In this document: one piece after another, positions 46,236-57,689 of the stretch
Numbering within the stretch: position 1 is the first letter of the stretch
How the letters are laid out: every line of letters begins with the position of its first letter
DNA from: Paulownia fortunei
Taxonomy: Eukaryota; Streptophyta; Magnoliopsida; Lamiales; Paulowniaceae
Reading direction: 5' to 3'
Assembly: GCA_019321725.1 (NCBI GenBank)
Contig: CM033107.1
Location: 13,445,445 to 13,509,444 of the forward strand
DNA length: 64,000 nt
Position numbers and translations under genes: made by a program
The notes under the pieces: generated by a model
The model's input: only the letters and a program-made list of their open reading frames with translations
Told to the model about the DNA's origin: nothing
Databases searched by the model: none

Positions 46236-47640
46236 TTTATCTTTATTTGTTGGACATGGTGGATTTAATTTCACTAAACTTGGAGCTCTGCGAGTGCTTT
46301 CTTATATTCTTTCAACACACCCCTTGCGTCTCCACTCGAAGTCCCTCTAGAGACCACATTATGATCCCTGTAATGGGGTGGTTATCAAGATACCCGTCTC
46401 TCCCTTAAGGTATATAAGGCTACTCTCATGGTGATTCTCCATCATGAGGGGCGCTATGCAGCTACTGGTTCTCCAGGGGGTCCTTAGTTGATAAACTCTT
46501 TCAGGCAACACTTTTGTATGAGCCTCTTGATTTCTCTCTTCAACTAAAAGAATTCATCCACAATTTATCCACAATTAGGATGGAAGCAACAATACTTGTT
46601 TGACTTTTCGCACTCAAGGTCATCCATTATCTTTAAGTAAGGTTCTATGATCCTTAGGATGTAATGGGAGAAGTATAATAGAGGGGGTCGTTGCTCTGTC
46701 CTCTTTTCATTACTCTTTAATTCTTCTTTGTGTTTATATTTCACTCCCACTTTTAGGTGGATGGCCTTTTCAATGTGGTTGTGCACCTCTGTCCACACTA
46801 GCATCTCCTCCAGAGAGTCTGGAGGTTTTCCTAGGATGGATTCTTTAAGCCTTCCTTATCTTAGCCATAAAGGAGCGACAGACTTCATTCATAGCCTCAA
46901 AAAATTACTAAACATACTCCATCAAGCTTTTTCTATTTCAATATGAAGAGTTAGTCGGTTGTCTTGTGATACTTCTTGTTGATGGAGAATTGATGCAAAA
47001 AGTGTATCATCAACTATTTAACTCTAGTAATCGATTAAGGAAGTAGCTAATTAAACCATGTCAGCACACGCTTTACAAGCATCGTGCAGAAGATTTTGTA
47101 GTAGGCCACATCAGTTCAATCAAACATGTCAGGCTTAGCATAGAATTTTTCTTAATGTTCTTTATGCCTAAAAGTAAAGGAGAGCTACTATAGCTATAGA
47201 AAATAGGCTTCGCTTTGGGGGCACTACCACTAGTTATAGGTACTCACGTGGTTACTCCCTAGTCCAAGGCAGGATGGAGTGAGATGATGCGGGAGCCTTA
47301 CCCTTCTTTTTGGACACTTGATTTGTTCCTTAATAAGGAGAATTTCTCTACTAGTCATTTCTTCTGGAGCTTTCTCCTGGTTTCTCCTTTCAGTATCATC
47401 TTCGTTATATTCTGGGTTCTCCAGTGTTTAGTTTAATCCTTTGCTCCTGTTGGGGTTCCCCAGTTAGAACTTGTTGTTCTGGTATTCAAAGAGCCAATTG
47501 GTGCTAAGGCTCAAAGATAGGTGGAGTGAGATCACAAGGGGCCGCTGATCGGTCCTATATGCATTAGCCTCCCACTTCGGACGAGTATATAGTAAGCTGA
47601 TTTCTCTTACTATTGATTAGGTCTACATTCTTAGTGTTTA
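46236..47640 (-). pseudogene. Tat-type gag remnant
   Basis: Minus-strand text includes F-M-A-K-I-R-K-A (about 46860) and L-V-W-T-E-V-H-N-H-I-E-K-A-I (46765-46804). K-Y-C-C-F-H-P-N-C-G (46565-46595) follows, where the family has K-Y-C-x-F-H-x-x-x-G-H-D-T. Then come K-R-E-I-K-R-L-I and L-K-E-F (46505-46545). These are the gag C-terminal blocks of Tat-type elements. The N-terminal half (46950-47640) is too decayed for domain calls. Many stops; non-functional. Confidence 0.65.
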
Positions 47641-48196
47641 GGGCAAAATTTCTCATAAACAGTGCCAAATGATGAGGTGTAATATATCAAGTTGTAATTC
47701 TAACTTAATATAAAAACTCATTGAGATTAACTCCTTCCTAGCAGCTATCTGGAAGATGGATTCTTGTCTGCGATAAAAACAGACGGTTAGAAGGGTCCAA
47801 GGAAGCCTCTCTGATGCTTAAGTCAGAATGTATTTTAGAGAGGAAATAGTAACTGAACTTATAGCTATAAAGTAACAAATAAACTGCGTACCTTATAAAT
47901 GAGTATAGAGGGGATATTTATAAATGTCTAATTTGGGACTTTGGCCAAAATGGGCCCTTGGTGCGTACTAGGCATGGGCCTATGTACCCTATTGGACTAA
48001 AATTAACACCTTTTAGGGCTTGATTTTGATCTACCTAATAGTTTGGGTAAATCAAAGACCCATCACAAACTTGCTCCACTCAGGGTGGGTATGTGATAGC
48101 TAAACGGGTCTTGGGACGGGTAATGAATTTTGATTTTTTAATCCCAGCCAAATTTGGGGTGATTAACTCGACCTATTAGACCCTCTCTCTACCCAC
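47641..48196 (-). mobile_element. Tat-type leader, primer site and partial LTR
   Basis: On the minus strand TTTGGCACTGTTTATGAGA (47651-47670) resembles the TTGGCGCCGTCTGTGGGAA primer site of Tat-type elements and follows a CATCA LTR end. The LTR would extend to higher coordinates, but its start is not seen; it is probably cut near 48196 by the copia element. Repeated GGGTGGGT/ACGGGT words at 48080-48190 may belong to a different repeat. Confidence 0.5.
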
Positions 48197-48372
48197 CCTA
48201 TTTAATCTTCTCATATATAATACTTATATACTAAGATTATGATTACATAAATAAATGAGGATTTTTTTATATTCATAAGCATACAATGTGCATAAAAACA
48301 AGTATCAAATATTATTTTATTAATTTAACAATTAATGTACTAATACACGCTTTTAGGATATTATCTCTAACA
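48197..48372 (-). mobile_element. copia D 3' LTR, truncated to ~176 bp
   Basis: Matches 54657-54836 closely (shared ATTAATGTACTAATACAC, then AAATATTATTTTATTAATTT). Past 48197 similarity ends abruptly. The polypurine tract sits directly adjacent. Confidence 0.82.
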
Positions 48373-48386
48373 ATCTCCCACTTGCC

Positions 48387-49720
48387 CTAAAGCAGGTGAG
48401 ACATTTCTATAAGTCCTATCCCAACATTTGACTCTCAAATGTTTTATCATATTGGGAACAATTTCCAAATCACTTAAAGAATCTTGAGCCAAACTACTTC
48501 TTTAGCTGCTTCGTAAGCTACTAGGTTTTCAGCCTCCAAGGTTGAATCAATATTGTTAGATTATTTAACACTTTGACACTACTCCAAACTATGGTTTATC
48601 CACTCCTAGTAGACACTGATTTAGAGGTCAACTTTTGACTATCCTTTTCTGATCAAAATCAGAATCAATGTATCTAAAGCAATTCAAGTCTCCATCTAAA
48701 TTCACTAACATATAATATTTCATTCTCCTAACATACTTGAGAATATTCTTTACCATTTTTCATAATCCTAAATTTGACTGGAAACGACTAACTATCCCTA
48801 TCACGTAACAAATATCTAGCTTTGTATACTACAAGGCATACACAAGGATGCCTTCTAGTAAGGCATAGAGAATTTGTCTCTATCTTATCAATATAAGATG
48901 TCTGAGACGATGACAATATTATGTTCTTGTGATTTTGAATCTCAAGAATATACTTTGCTTATTCCAAACCTTCTATTTGGAATTGCTTGGCTAGTCAGTC
49001 TAGACATTAGATAATATTTCTACATCATTCCCAATTAGTAGAATATTATCTTCATAAAGTACCAAGAAAATCACCTTTTTGTCTTTGATGTACTTGTATA
49101 TACAAGGTTCATCAACATTCTGATCAAAACTATAAGACTTAATAATCTCATTAAATCTTACGTTCCATGATCTAGAAGCTTGCTTTAGTCTATAATGAAA
49201 CCCTCTGGTTGCTGCATATAGATGTCTTCCCCAAGATAGCCATTCAGAAAGGCTATCTTGACATCCATTTGCTATATATCATAATCTAGGCTCGCAGAAA
49301 TAGAGAGCAATATGCAGATGGATTTAAGCATAGTTACAAGTGAGAAGGTTTTCTAATAATCGATACCCTCTTTCTGAGTATAGCCTTTCACCACTAGCCT
49401 TACTTTGAAAGTCTCTACTTTCCTATGTACACCTCTCTTCCTCTTGAAGATCCATTTACACCCAATAGGCCTGACATCCTCAGGTGGATCAACAAGCTGC
49501 CAGACAAAATTTTAGTACATAGACTCCATTTCCTAGTTCATAGCCTCTTGCCATTTGATCATCCTCACTGTTGTCTAAGATAGGAACTTGTACCTCTCCA
49601 TCCTCTTTGTAGTGGGATAGTCTTACAGACCTCCCACTACGTAGAGTTGGGATGACATTGTAATCAGAGTTGGGGAGTCCTTTGGATATATTATCCAACA
49701 ACTCTTATTGGTTGTGGTTT
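48387..49720 (-). pseudogene. copia D reverse transcriptase and RNase H
   Basis: Minus-strand RT blocks: a D-V-K-x-A-F-L-N-G-like block near 49260 (D-V-K..., A-F-L), Q-P-E-G-like (49210) and K-Q-A-S-like (49170). The catalytic box near 49045-49060 reads L-Y-E-D-N-I-L-L-I-G, so YVDD has become YEDN and the second catalytic Asp is lost. RNase H near 48480-48555 reads S-T-L-E-A-E-N-L-V-A-Y-E-A-A-K-E-V-V-W-L. After this the frame runs into the polypurine tract after only ~100 bp, so the normal RNase H C-terminus and tail are deleted. Multiple stops. Confidence 0.82.
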
Positions 49721-50650
49721 GAACTAGTCAGAAAGTAACTCCTCTAGTATAACTTTACTATAAGGTTTGAAGTTTGTTATATAATCGTTTTCAAGAAATC
49801 TGGCATTTGTGGATACAATTAACTTTTTATCTTGAGGATTATAAAACAAACCTCCTCTTGTACCTTTGGGGTATCCCATAAACAGACACACTTCTGATGT
49901 TGTTGCAACTTTCCAGTCTTTCCTTTAAGCACATATGCCGGACACCTCCATATGCGAAATTGATGTAAAGTAGGCTTACTACCATTCCACAACTCTAAGG
50001 ATGTCGTTTGGATATACTTGGATGGTACTACATTCAAAATGTACAGTTTGTAGTGCATAACCCCAAAATGAATCTGGCAATGATAAGTAGCTCATCATGG
50101 ACCTCACCCCATCAAGTAAAGTCTAGTTTCTCCTCTCAACAACACCATTTTGCTTAGGATTTCAAACTGCTATGAGTTGGTACATAATACCATGCTCTAG
50201 CATATAGTCCTTGAACTCAGTATCAACATACTCGCCTCATCGATCTAATTTAGAGACTTCAAGGATTTACCTAATTGCATTTCGGTGTTTGCTTGGAATT
50301 CTTTACACTTTCAAAAGTTTTAGATTTCCTTTACATTAGATAAACAAAACTATATCTTGAAGAATTATCAATAAATTTGATGAATATTCACAACCACCTC
50401 TAGATTGTATGGTCATAGGACCACAAACATCAGTATGAACAAGCTCACGTGGTTTTTTGGTGCTATTGCCCTTTCAAGTGAAAGGTATTTTAGTCATTTT
50501 AGCCTTTATATAAGATTCATAAATACGAAGAGTGCCAAGTTTTCGCTCTCTTAAAGGACTATCCTTAGCTAACCTGTTTATCCTATCTAGATTAATATAC
50601 CATAACCTTAGGTACCAAAGATACATTTTATCCTCTTGACAAACCTCTTA
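49721..50650 (-). pseudogene. copia D integrase remnant
   Basis: On the minus strand, R-E-L-V-H-T-D-V-C-G-P-M (50430-50465) has the first catalytic Asp. F-I-D-N-S-S-R-Y follows near 50370. R-G-G-E-Y-like text near 50240, then G-V-V-E-R-R-N (about 50130-50150) gives the Glu. Further on, W-R-C-P-A-Y-V-L-K (49929-49955), G-Y-P-K-G-T-R-G-G (49855-49885) and F-L-E-N-D (49785-49800) are the C-terminal blocks. Intervening stops and frameshifts make it non-functional. Confidence 0.82.
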
Positions 50651-50949
50651 CTTTTTATGCTTAGGATATTATATTTTAAACATTTTGACATTAAGTAGTG
50701 GTTGTTCATTAGGCCTTAACACATAAAGTCCATTATCCATTATTGCATGACAAGTGTTTATACCATTTCTAGAAATAATAATCTCATTATTATAAAAAAA
50801 CACTAAATAATTATTCTTGCAACTTGAAATAAACATTGTTCAAAACTAAATATTTATTCCTAAAATTTAGGTGGACAACTTCTACTGCTTTTGCTGAAAC
50901 CAAGGCCCCATTGCCAACTTTCATCGTGCATGTCTCTTCGACAAGCTCC

Positions 50950-51345
50950 TTAAAAGAATTAAGTTTCTACCAAGAAGAACAAACATGATTAGTGTCTCCC
51001 GAATCAACTATCCAGGATGACGAATCATTTTCCACTAAACAAGCTTCAAGAACAAGTAAATCATATTTGTCTTTCTTCTTCTCCTGGAGCTTGAAGAGAT
51101 ACTTTGGATAGTTTTTCTTTTAATGCCCCTCAACTCCACAATGGAAATACTTTCTTTTGGGCTTTTTCTCAGAGTCATTCTTCATCTTGCCTTTAGGACC
51201 CTTCTTATTTGTCTTTTTGGATTGAGTCCTAGAATTGCCCTTTTAATTCTTTCTCTTCTTACCATTATTTGAGGAAGATGGCTTATCCTCAACAACATTT
51301 GCCTTACCTTCTTTAGCCTTTCCAATAGAAATAGCTTTGAAGGTT
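50950..51345 (-). pseudogene. copia D zinc knuckle and protease region
   Basis: On the minus strand a degraded CCHC knuckle (F-H-C-G-V-E-G-H-W-K-like, about 51115-51150) is followed by a lysine-rich linker. Then come S-S-W-I-V-D-S-G-D-T-N-H-V (50985-51025), the D-S-G active site of copia protease. In the family the next residue is usually Ala or Cys; here Asp. Stops separate the parts. Confidence 0.75.
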
Positions 51346-51349
51346 TGTA

Positions 51350-51960
51350 GCTCATCAAGTAATTGAGTCATATCTTAACTCCACTTGTTCATAACATAGT
51401 TTCTTTTAAACTGCAAAAAAAGCTGGTAAGAGTGATTCTAAAATCATACTCACTTGGGTGCATTAGTCAATAGTCACACTATAGATTTTAGCCTCTCTTA
51501 GATAGTTAATCATGTTCAAAACATGTTCCCTAACTATGGTCCCCTTCTGCATTTTTGCGTTAATAACCATTTTCACAGCTTCATGATGCCATTTATTAGA
51601 AGGTTGCCCAAACATGGCCCGAAGAGACTCCGTTATCTCATAAACAATCTCCATCTTATCATGCTTCAATTTGATCACATCATACATGCCCGCAAATGGG
51701 TAGGCACGGGACTTATTATTGGTTGTAATCCATTTTTTATACTTCTCTCATACATAACGAAGAGGTTAGCAGTAGGTTCTTGAGAACATTCTTCCACAAG
51801 GACAAATTTGAAGTTTCCACAAACAAGTAAGATATTCATGTTACTTTTCCAATTAACAAAGTTTTCTCCGATCAACTTTTCATTAAAAAGTAATGCAAGA
51901 ATAGGATTTGAACCAAAAATGATTGTTGAAATTAATAAATAGATAATGTTCAATACTTGT
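51350..51960 (-). pseudogene. copia D gag remnant
   Basis: On the minus strand F-N-E-K-L-I-G-E-N-F-V-N-W-K-S-N-M-N-I (51835-51893) is the conserved gag start, followed by F-V-L-V-E-E-C (51785-51815). After a frame change, Y-E-I-T-E-S-L-R-A-M-F-G-Q (51600-51645) and V-R-E-H-V-L-N-M-I-N-Y-L (51505-51545) follow, typical of plant copia gag. The family product forms the particle core. There is a stop at 51675 and others further on. Confidence 0.88.
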
Positions 51961-53059
51961 ATAAATATCAAATTAAAAATTTCAGAATAGTAAATGTGAT
52001 GTATGATGCATGAACATATAATCATTTTAGAAATTCTATGGTAATTCAATCTCACAACTAATATGTCATCGTAGGGTAGGTCATACTAAAGACGATTGAA
52101 TCGAAACCATCTCAATGAATAAATGAATTATCATAATATCACATATTTTTATCCATTTATTAATTACCATTTAAATCGGTGAAGATGCAGCTAAACTAAG
52201 TTTAGTTACATCTTTATAAGTGTGATCCACTATATCGAATTTCACCAACTTAACTTAAAATTGCCACTGTAGTGTAGGCTAATTTTGAAATACATTAAAA
52301 AAATCTATCATTTAGAAATCAGTCTTACTATTGACTTAAATGGACACCCTCCATAGGGAGGACGAAATCATAGTGTCACGAGGCGCCATTGAAATCTCAT
52401 AGTGCTATGTTAATAGTGGAGGCTGTGGAATATATTGTTATATACCCATCTCCCACTCATTATTTTACAATTAGTGTTCTCCGAACATCGAATGTTTCTA
52501 ATTAAGTCCAATCCTATTGGACTTGCCTAATTAATTTATTCTAGTTAAGTACAATCCTATTGGACTTACCTAATTATCATATTTTTTTAAAAAAATCTAA
52601 GTTCATTATTTAGAATAATCTAAGCTAATAATTATTAACTCTTAATAATTAAATCCTAAATAATATAGTGATTTTATCAAATTTAACTATTAAACCAAAA
52701 TCACAATTTTAATTGATTATTCCAAGTAATTCTACTTATATCCTATACGATATATTACATATTAAACTATTTAATATGATGACAAGTATGCATGACATTC
52801 CTAATGACTATGAATGGGTATTATGAATGACATGCGATTATGAATGACATGCGATTATGTATGACAATTTGTATCACATACATTCACCAAATAAATAAAT
52901 ATATAATAAATAAATGATATTTTTGGTTGGGCTCCCTAAGATAATAAAATTACAACCCAAAAAGAAATAACCAAAAATAAAAAGATAATTGCAAAAAAAA
53001 AATCTACGAACTTTCTGATTTCTTTTCATCCATGTTCATATGATCTCTATCATGCTGGG

Positions 53060-54836
53060 GATGGAAATTGGACAAAATTTACAGATATCCTACACCCATA
53101 AATTTAAGGTTATAATTTTTTATCTAATAAAAAATAATTACATCAGCTATGCAATCCTAGAGAACCAAATAATAATGACCAAAAAACATCAGCTTACATC
53201 CATCACATGATATAATCATTCATAACATTCAAACAATGAGTTCAACAAAGCAAATAACCGCTCATGTAATTTTAATTAGTTTTAAAAATAAAGAATATAA
53301 CAATTAAATTTAGGAAAGTTTTAGAAAATATAAGTTGATAGAAAAAACCAATTATTTTTCTAATGATGCTTTTAAAATTTTCAAATGTTCCTCACCAAGC
53401 TTTAAGCTGATTGAATCAGACACCAAGATCTTCCAATCCAAGCCTCCACACCAATGGGAATGAGTGGGCATTCTTAATACTAAATTAAATTATACTGTAT
53501 AATTTATCTTTTAATATTTTCAACTCATGAAATCATAAGTTTGGGCTTAAGAGAGCGGAAGGAAAATATTCAACAAGAAGCTAGAGAATTTTCTTTCTCT
53601 CTCTTGGCAAAAAATGTGTAGTTCATGAAACAGGGGGAGAGATTCCCTTTTATGCTTGATGAATCCCTAGTTTCCTAATCCTCCTCCAACTCTAATTGGC
53701 ATCCTTATCTGATAAGAAAATTATCTTTAACTTCCATTTGTAATTATCTAGAATTCATAATTTTAGATAACAATTATAAATATCAAAATAAATACCTAAC
53801 ATTTATTAATTACCTAATAATATCAAATATTCCCGGTAATCTTTGATATTTATAATTCACACCCAATTTAGAAAATAATTTCCTACAATTACAAGTGCAC
53901 ACCTATAATTGCAAGCTCCAATAAATTTGGATAATTAATTAACTCTTTAATTAATTCATCCAATTTATTAATTCTAAAATTACTCCACTAAAATTCTAAA
54001 ATTGTACTCTTGTAATTATAGAATAATTTACTCTGATCAATAAAGTGTAGTTCATCGATATAAACATTACATATGGTTTATTCCTCTATAGACGATTCAT
54101 AATTAGAGTTAGATTTTTTGTTAACCTCTTTAATTATCTTTTGTTCCTTGTTTACCATTAATTCACTAGTGAACAATTAATTTATAGCCAAGTTATAAAT
54201 TTGAGCATTTTACTATTTAGTACCAGTATTAACTAATCAAGGGAAGGTATGAATTCCAAATATGTAAGTTGCATAACCGACTACCTATCCCGATATGATT
54301 CCAAAATGCAAGTGTTTAGGCATGCTAATCAACAAACCTTTAGCGAGTAAATCAAATATCATATTGAAATAAATAGGAATTTATAACTACTCAGGATTAA
54401 GATCAACCCATATATGATCATCTATTGATGTTATTTGAATTTTCTGAAAACAACGAAATTTATGTGAAAATTAAAATTACATCTGATTTAGTCCTATATA
54501 ATCACATTATATAAAGTGCCTCTATTATGATGTCACTACATCAATAATCTGGATAAAATCATTGCATTCTTAATGTTAATGGACCACACTAATAATGGTT
54601 TAAGTAAAGATTCCAACTTTAATTAATTTTATTATGGATTATTTTAGTTTTTTATCTATAATCTTAATCCTCTCATATATAATAATTATATACTAAAATT
54701 ATGGTTACATAAATAAATAGAGATTTTCTAATATTAATAAGCATACCAATATACATAAAGATAAATATCAAATATTATTTTATTAATTTAATAATTAATG
54801 TACTAATACACATTTTTTAGGACAATATCCCTAACA
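53060..54836 (-). mobile_element. copia D 5' LTR (lower end approximate)
   Basis: Begins at 54836 (minus TGTTAGGGATATTG). On the minus strand a TATA-like GCATAAAAGGG lies at 53645-53655. The end is uncertain: GCATGATAGAGATCATATG near 53040-53060 (minus) may be a degraded TGGTATCAGAGC primer site. This would give an LTR of about 1.8 kb. Confidence 0.65.
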
Positions 54837-55174
54837 ACTAAAATGAGCTAACCTTGTTTATATGGGTTTTACTCACTAAAAAATGAAAGTATTGAAACCT
54901 GATTTAGATATACACCCACAATTACAAGCAGTTTAGTTATTTGGGTGTGGGGATCCTAACACAAGGCGTCGGCCTCTTCCCTGGCAAGCCAGGCGGCATG
55001 CCCAATCAAGTGGGCTAATATGGGTCCCCCGAGGATTTGCTGTTGAAATCTTTAGTGGGACAAACAAAATGATTCTTTGAAGGTCAGAGTTACATTACTT
55101 AAAATAAATGTTTTTAACAATAGGTGCAATATGTTTCTGAAATGAAAAGTAAGTAACAAAAGCTAAAATTATAA
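54837..55174. other. unclassified sequence with a GC-rich patch
   Basis: 54961-55035 is clearly GC-richer than its surroundings (GGCGTCGGCCTCTTCCC, then CAGGCGGCATGCCC). I found no coding domain, tRNA cloverleaf or terminal repeat. Confidence 0.4.
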
Positions 55175-55327
55175 TTAGGGATGCGCGTTCGGATCAAGTT
55201 TTTTTGTCACGATCAGTCCCTTTTTTATAAAAAGCTTTCAGAATACTAGTTACTCAATACAAAATTTTAAAATCTATAGTTGTGTATCGAATAGTAGCTT
55301 TCTATTCGATTGGTTAATTGAATATCC
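55175..55327 (+). mobile_element. possible hAT-type small element, left end
   Basis: TAGGGATGCGCGTTCGGATC followed by a stretch rich in TCGAAT/ATTCGAT/GGTTAATTGAATATCC resembles short plant hAT-derived elements, whose ends carry GGTGCGCGTTCGG. The other end would lie in the gap, so this cannot be confirmed. Confidence 0.35.
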
Positions 55328-55427
55328 NNNNNNNNNNNNNNNNNNNNNNNNNNNNNNNNNNNNNNNNNNNNNNNNNNNNNNNNNNNNNNNNNNNNNNNNN
55401 NNNNNNNNNNNNNNNNNNNNNNNNNNN
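55328..55427. other. assembly gap (100 N)
   Basis: Exactly 100 N; placeholder length. It hides the start of the chromovirus 5' LTR. Confidence 0.98.
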
Positions 55428-56000
55428 TCAAGTATGAAAACCCCGTATTATTTCTCTTATTGGCCAATCATTATGAACAGGTTCCGAAAATCATGGTCTA
55501 TCGCTATTTAATTAGGTACCACATTTCAAGGGCCCTAAAGAATGATTTATGAAAGAAAGTTATTAAATTAAATATGTATTTAATCATTTATGTGATTGTA
55601 TGTATGCTATTTTTATTGCATCAGTTTCACCTTACTGAGCCTTTAGCTCATTAGATTCATGTGATGCAGGTGGAAATGTACAGGTTTAGAGGTTGACTGA
55701 GTCTCTAGAGCGGCCGGACAGAGATTTGTTCATATGCGATGCTTCGACCCGTTTTGTAGTTTATTTTGAAAACTCTGTTTTGTTTTTAAATAAGCCGCTC
55801 TGTTATGGTTTTGTAAACAGATGTACTCAGTTTTGATATATGTATATAGTGTGTTTAAAATGATTCAAGCTCTCTCTTATAGCTAAAATTGGGAACTTTT
55901 AATTCAAAACCATGACTTTAGTTATGATGAAAAATTAACATTTCTTGACTTAACTGTATCAGCTTGTTTAGGCTCTGCAGTTAGGTTAAGGGCTGTTACA
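55428..56000 (+). mobile_element. Tekay-like chromovirus 5' LTR, 3' part
   Basis: Ends GGGCTGTTACA at 56000 directly before a primer site. CTTACTGAGC-CTTTA-GCTCA (55631-55651) forms the same hairpin-like motif as in the solo LTR at 38204-38222. The 5' part is hidden by the gap, so it does not overlap the preserved part of the 3' LTR and the two cannot be compared. Confidence 0.75.
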
Positions 56001-56001
56001 G

Positions 56002-56017
56002 TTAGTGGTATTAGAGC
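56002..56017 (+). other. primer-binding site, tRNA-Met type
   Basis: TTAGTGGTATTAGAGC, one change from TGGTATCAGAGC in its core, one base after the LTR end. Confidence 0.75.
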
Positions 56018-56144
56018 GGAGGTTTAGTCATTCCTGTAGACAGAAGAAGGCAACTCGGTCAACTACTTGTTTATTTGCTTTTATGTTTATTTGATTATAT
56101 TTCATTCCATGTTATTGTCATGATTAGGCATTTATTATTGGCTA

Positions 56145-57135
56145 ATGAATGGAATGAGACTGGGCAATGCATATCAGGTCATGGCACCAAAAACGAAGAC
56201 AATGGATGATCATGAGGGTAATCATAGTGTGGTGGACAATTTGACTGATCTCATTCAACAACAAACTAGAATGCATGGTGAACAGATACAACAATTGCTA
56301 GATATGCAACAAAGAACCCAAGAACAGAATCAGCGCCTTCCTCCACCACAAGCTCGACAAGATCCTTCACAGGCTGTATATGAGAAGTTTAGAAAGATGG
56401 AACCGATTGATTTTAATGGTGGGTCTGATCCCATACTTGCAGAGGAATGTATGAAATCTTGGACACTATCTTTGACTACATGCGAAATTGATGATGTTGA
56501 GAAGGTACTCTGTGCAAATTTTCTTGTTGAAGAAGGATGCTAGAACTTGGTGGGAAGGAGCTAAACTTGCAGTGAATATGGAAGAACTAACTTGGGAGAG
56601 GTTTAAAACAATCTTTTATGATAAGTATTTCAGCAGGGATGCTAGGTCACTCAGAGTAAAGGAATTCTTGGAGTTAAAACAATGAGGGATGTCTGTATGT
56701 GATTATGTGAGAAAAATTTGAACAGGGTTGCAAGTATGTACCATACATTGCCAGAGACAACAATGAGAAGATGAATCATTTCTTGAGGGGCCTTAATCCT
56801 GAAATTAGAAGAGATGTGAGAATGTCTTCAGTAACAGAGTTTAGAGAACTGGTGGACAAGGCTTTGATGGCTGATTTAGATGAGAAAGAGATTGAGAAAT
56901 TCCAACAACAAAAGAAGCAAGTATTCACTCCAAGAAATCTAAACCAGTGGAAGAAAGGAGAGCAAAAATTAAGCCAAGGGATGAAAAGCGTCCTAGAGTT
57001 GGACATACTTCTTCTACAATTGAAAGGCCTAAAATGTACTAAGTGTGGGAAGAATCATTTTGGGAATGCTATAGTGGTACTAATCGTTGCTTTAAGTGTA
57101 AAAAGCCTGGACATATAGCAAAGGATTGCCCAACA
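56145..57135 (+). pseudogene. Tekay-like gag with zinc knuckle
   Basis: The first frame (56145-56543, 132 codons) has a Q-rich segment (Q-Q-L-L-D-M-Q-Q) and [15 protein letters not shown]. The frame changes near 56500, continuing with D-A-R-T-W-W-E-G and [10 protein letters not shown] (about 56530-56630). There is a stop at 56683. Then [10 protein letters not shown] (56780-56810) leads to a CX2CX4HX4C zinc knuckle at 57088-57129 ([14 protein letters not shown]). The family product packages the element RNA. Only two or three breaks are present, fewer than in other elements in this window. Confidence 0.88.
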
Positions 57136-57567
57136 GTACAGGGGAAAGTTCAGGGGAGAGTGTATGCAATGACACAACAACAAGCTGATGCAGATGCTTC
57201 CGTAGTCACAGGTACTATTTTAATTTCTGGGATACCTGCAATTGCATTGATAGATTCTGGATCTACGCATTCATTTGCATCATGTGCATTTTGTTGGAGA
57301 AAAATTGGGCATTACACCAGATTTATAAAAGTAAGGTACAGTGTGACTGTTCCATTTGGGGAAGAAATAGATTCCAACCAAATGTTAAGGGCTTGTTCTA
57401 TTCAGATTAGTGATAGGATTCTCTATGCAGATCTTGTTGTTTTACCGATGCCAAATTTTGAGGTTATTCTGGGTATGGATTGGCTTACCAAATATCATGC
57501 AACAATTGATTGTAATAAGAAGATTGTGATTTTTTCAGCCACCTGGGGAAGAATAGTTTATGTTTAA
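57136..57567 (+). pseudogene. Tekay-like protease
   Basis: Continuous with the zinc knuckle (174-codon open stretch 57043-57567). G-T-I-L-I-S-G-I-P-A precedes A-L-I-D-S-G-S-T-H-S-F, with the catalytic Asp at 57253-57255. V-I-L-G-M-D-W-L (about 57463-57486) is the conserved second motif. It ends at a stop at 57565, and RT resumes in another frame. The catalytic residues remain, although the polyprotein is broken after it. Confidence 0.86.
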
Positions 57568-57689
57568 TGGTATCTCATTCTCACGGTCCTTACCAATTAT
57601 ATCTGCTTTGAAAGCTCAAAAGATGTTGAATAAAGGTTGTGTTGGATATTTGGCAAGTGTTCTGGACACCTCAGTTGAAGCACAATTAA

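Larger units (their letters stand above)
48197..54836 (-). mobile_element. Ty1/copia element D, minus strand, 3' LTR truncated
   Basis: The 5' LTR starts at 54836 (minus TGTTAGGGATATTGTCC). Gag, protease, integrase, RT and RNase H follow to about 48400. A polypurine tract is at 48373-48386 (minus GGCAAGTGGGAGAT). The 3' LTR starts at 48372 (minus TGTTAGAGATAATATCC). The 3' LTR matches the first ~176 bp of the 5' LTR and then stops at 48197. It is the most complete copia element here, but every domain is interrupted. Confidence 0.85.

Noticed and set aside
54961..55035. tRNA gene
   Set aside because: I could not form a cloverleaf or find the conserved B-box GGTTCGANNCC.
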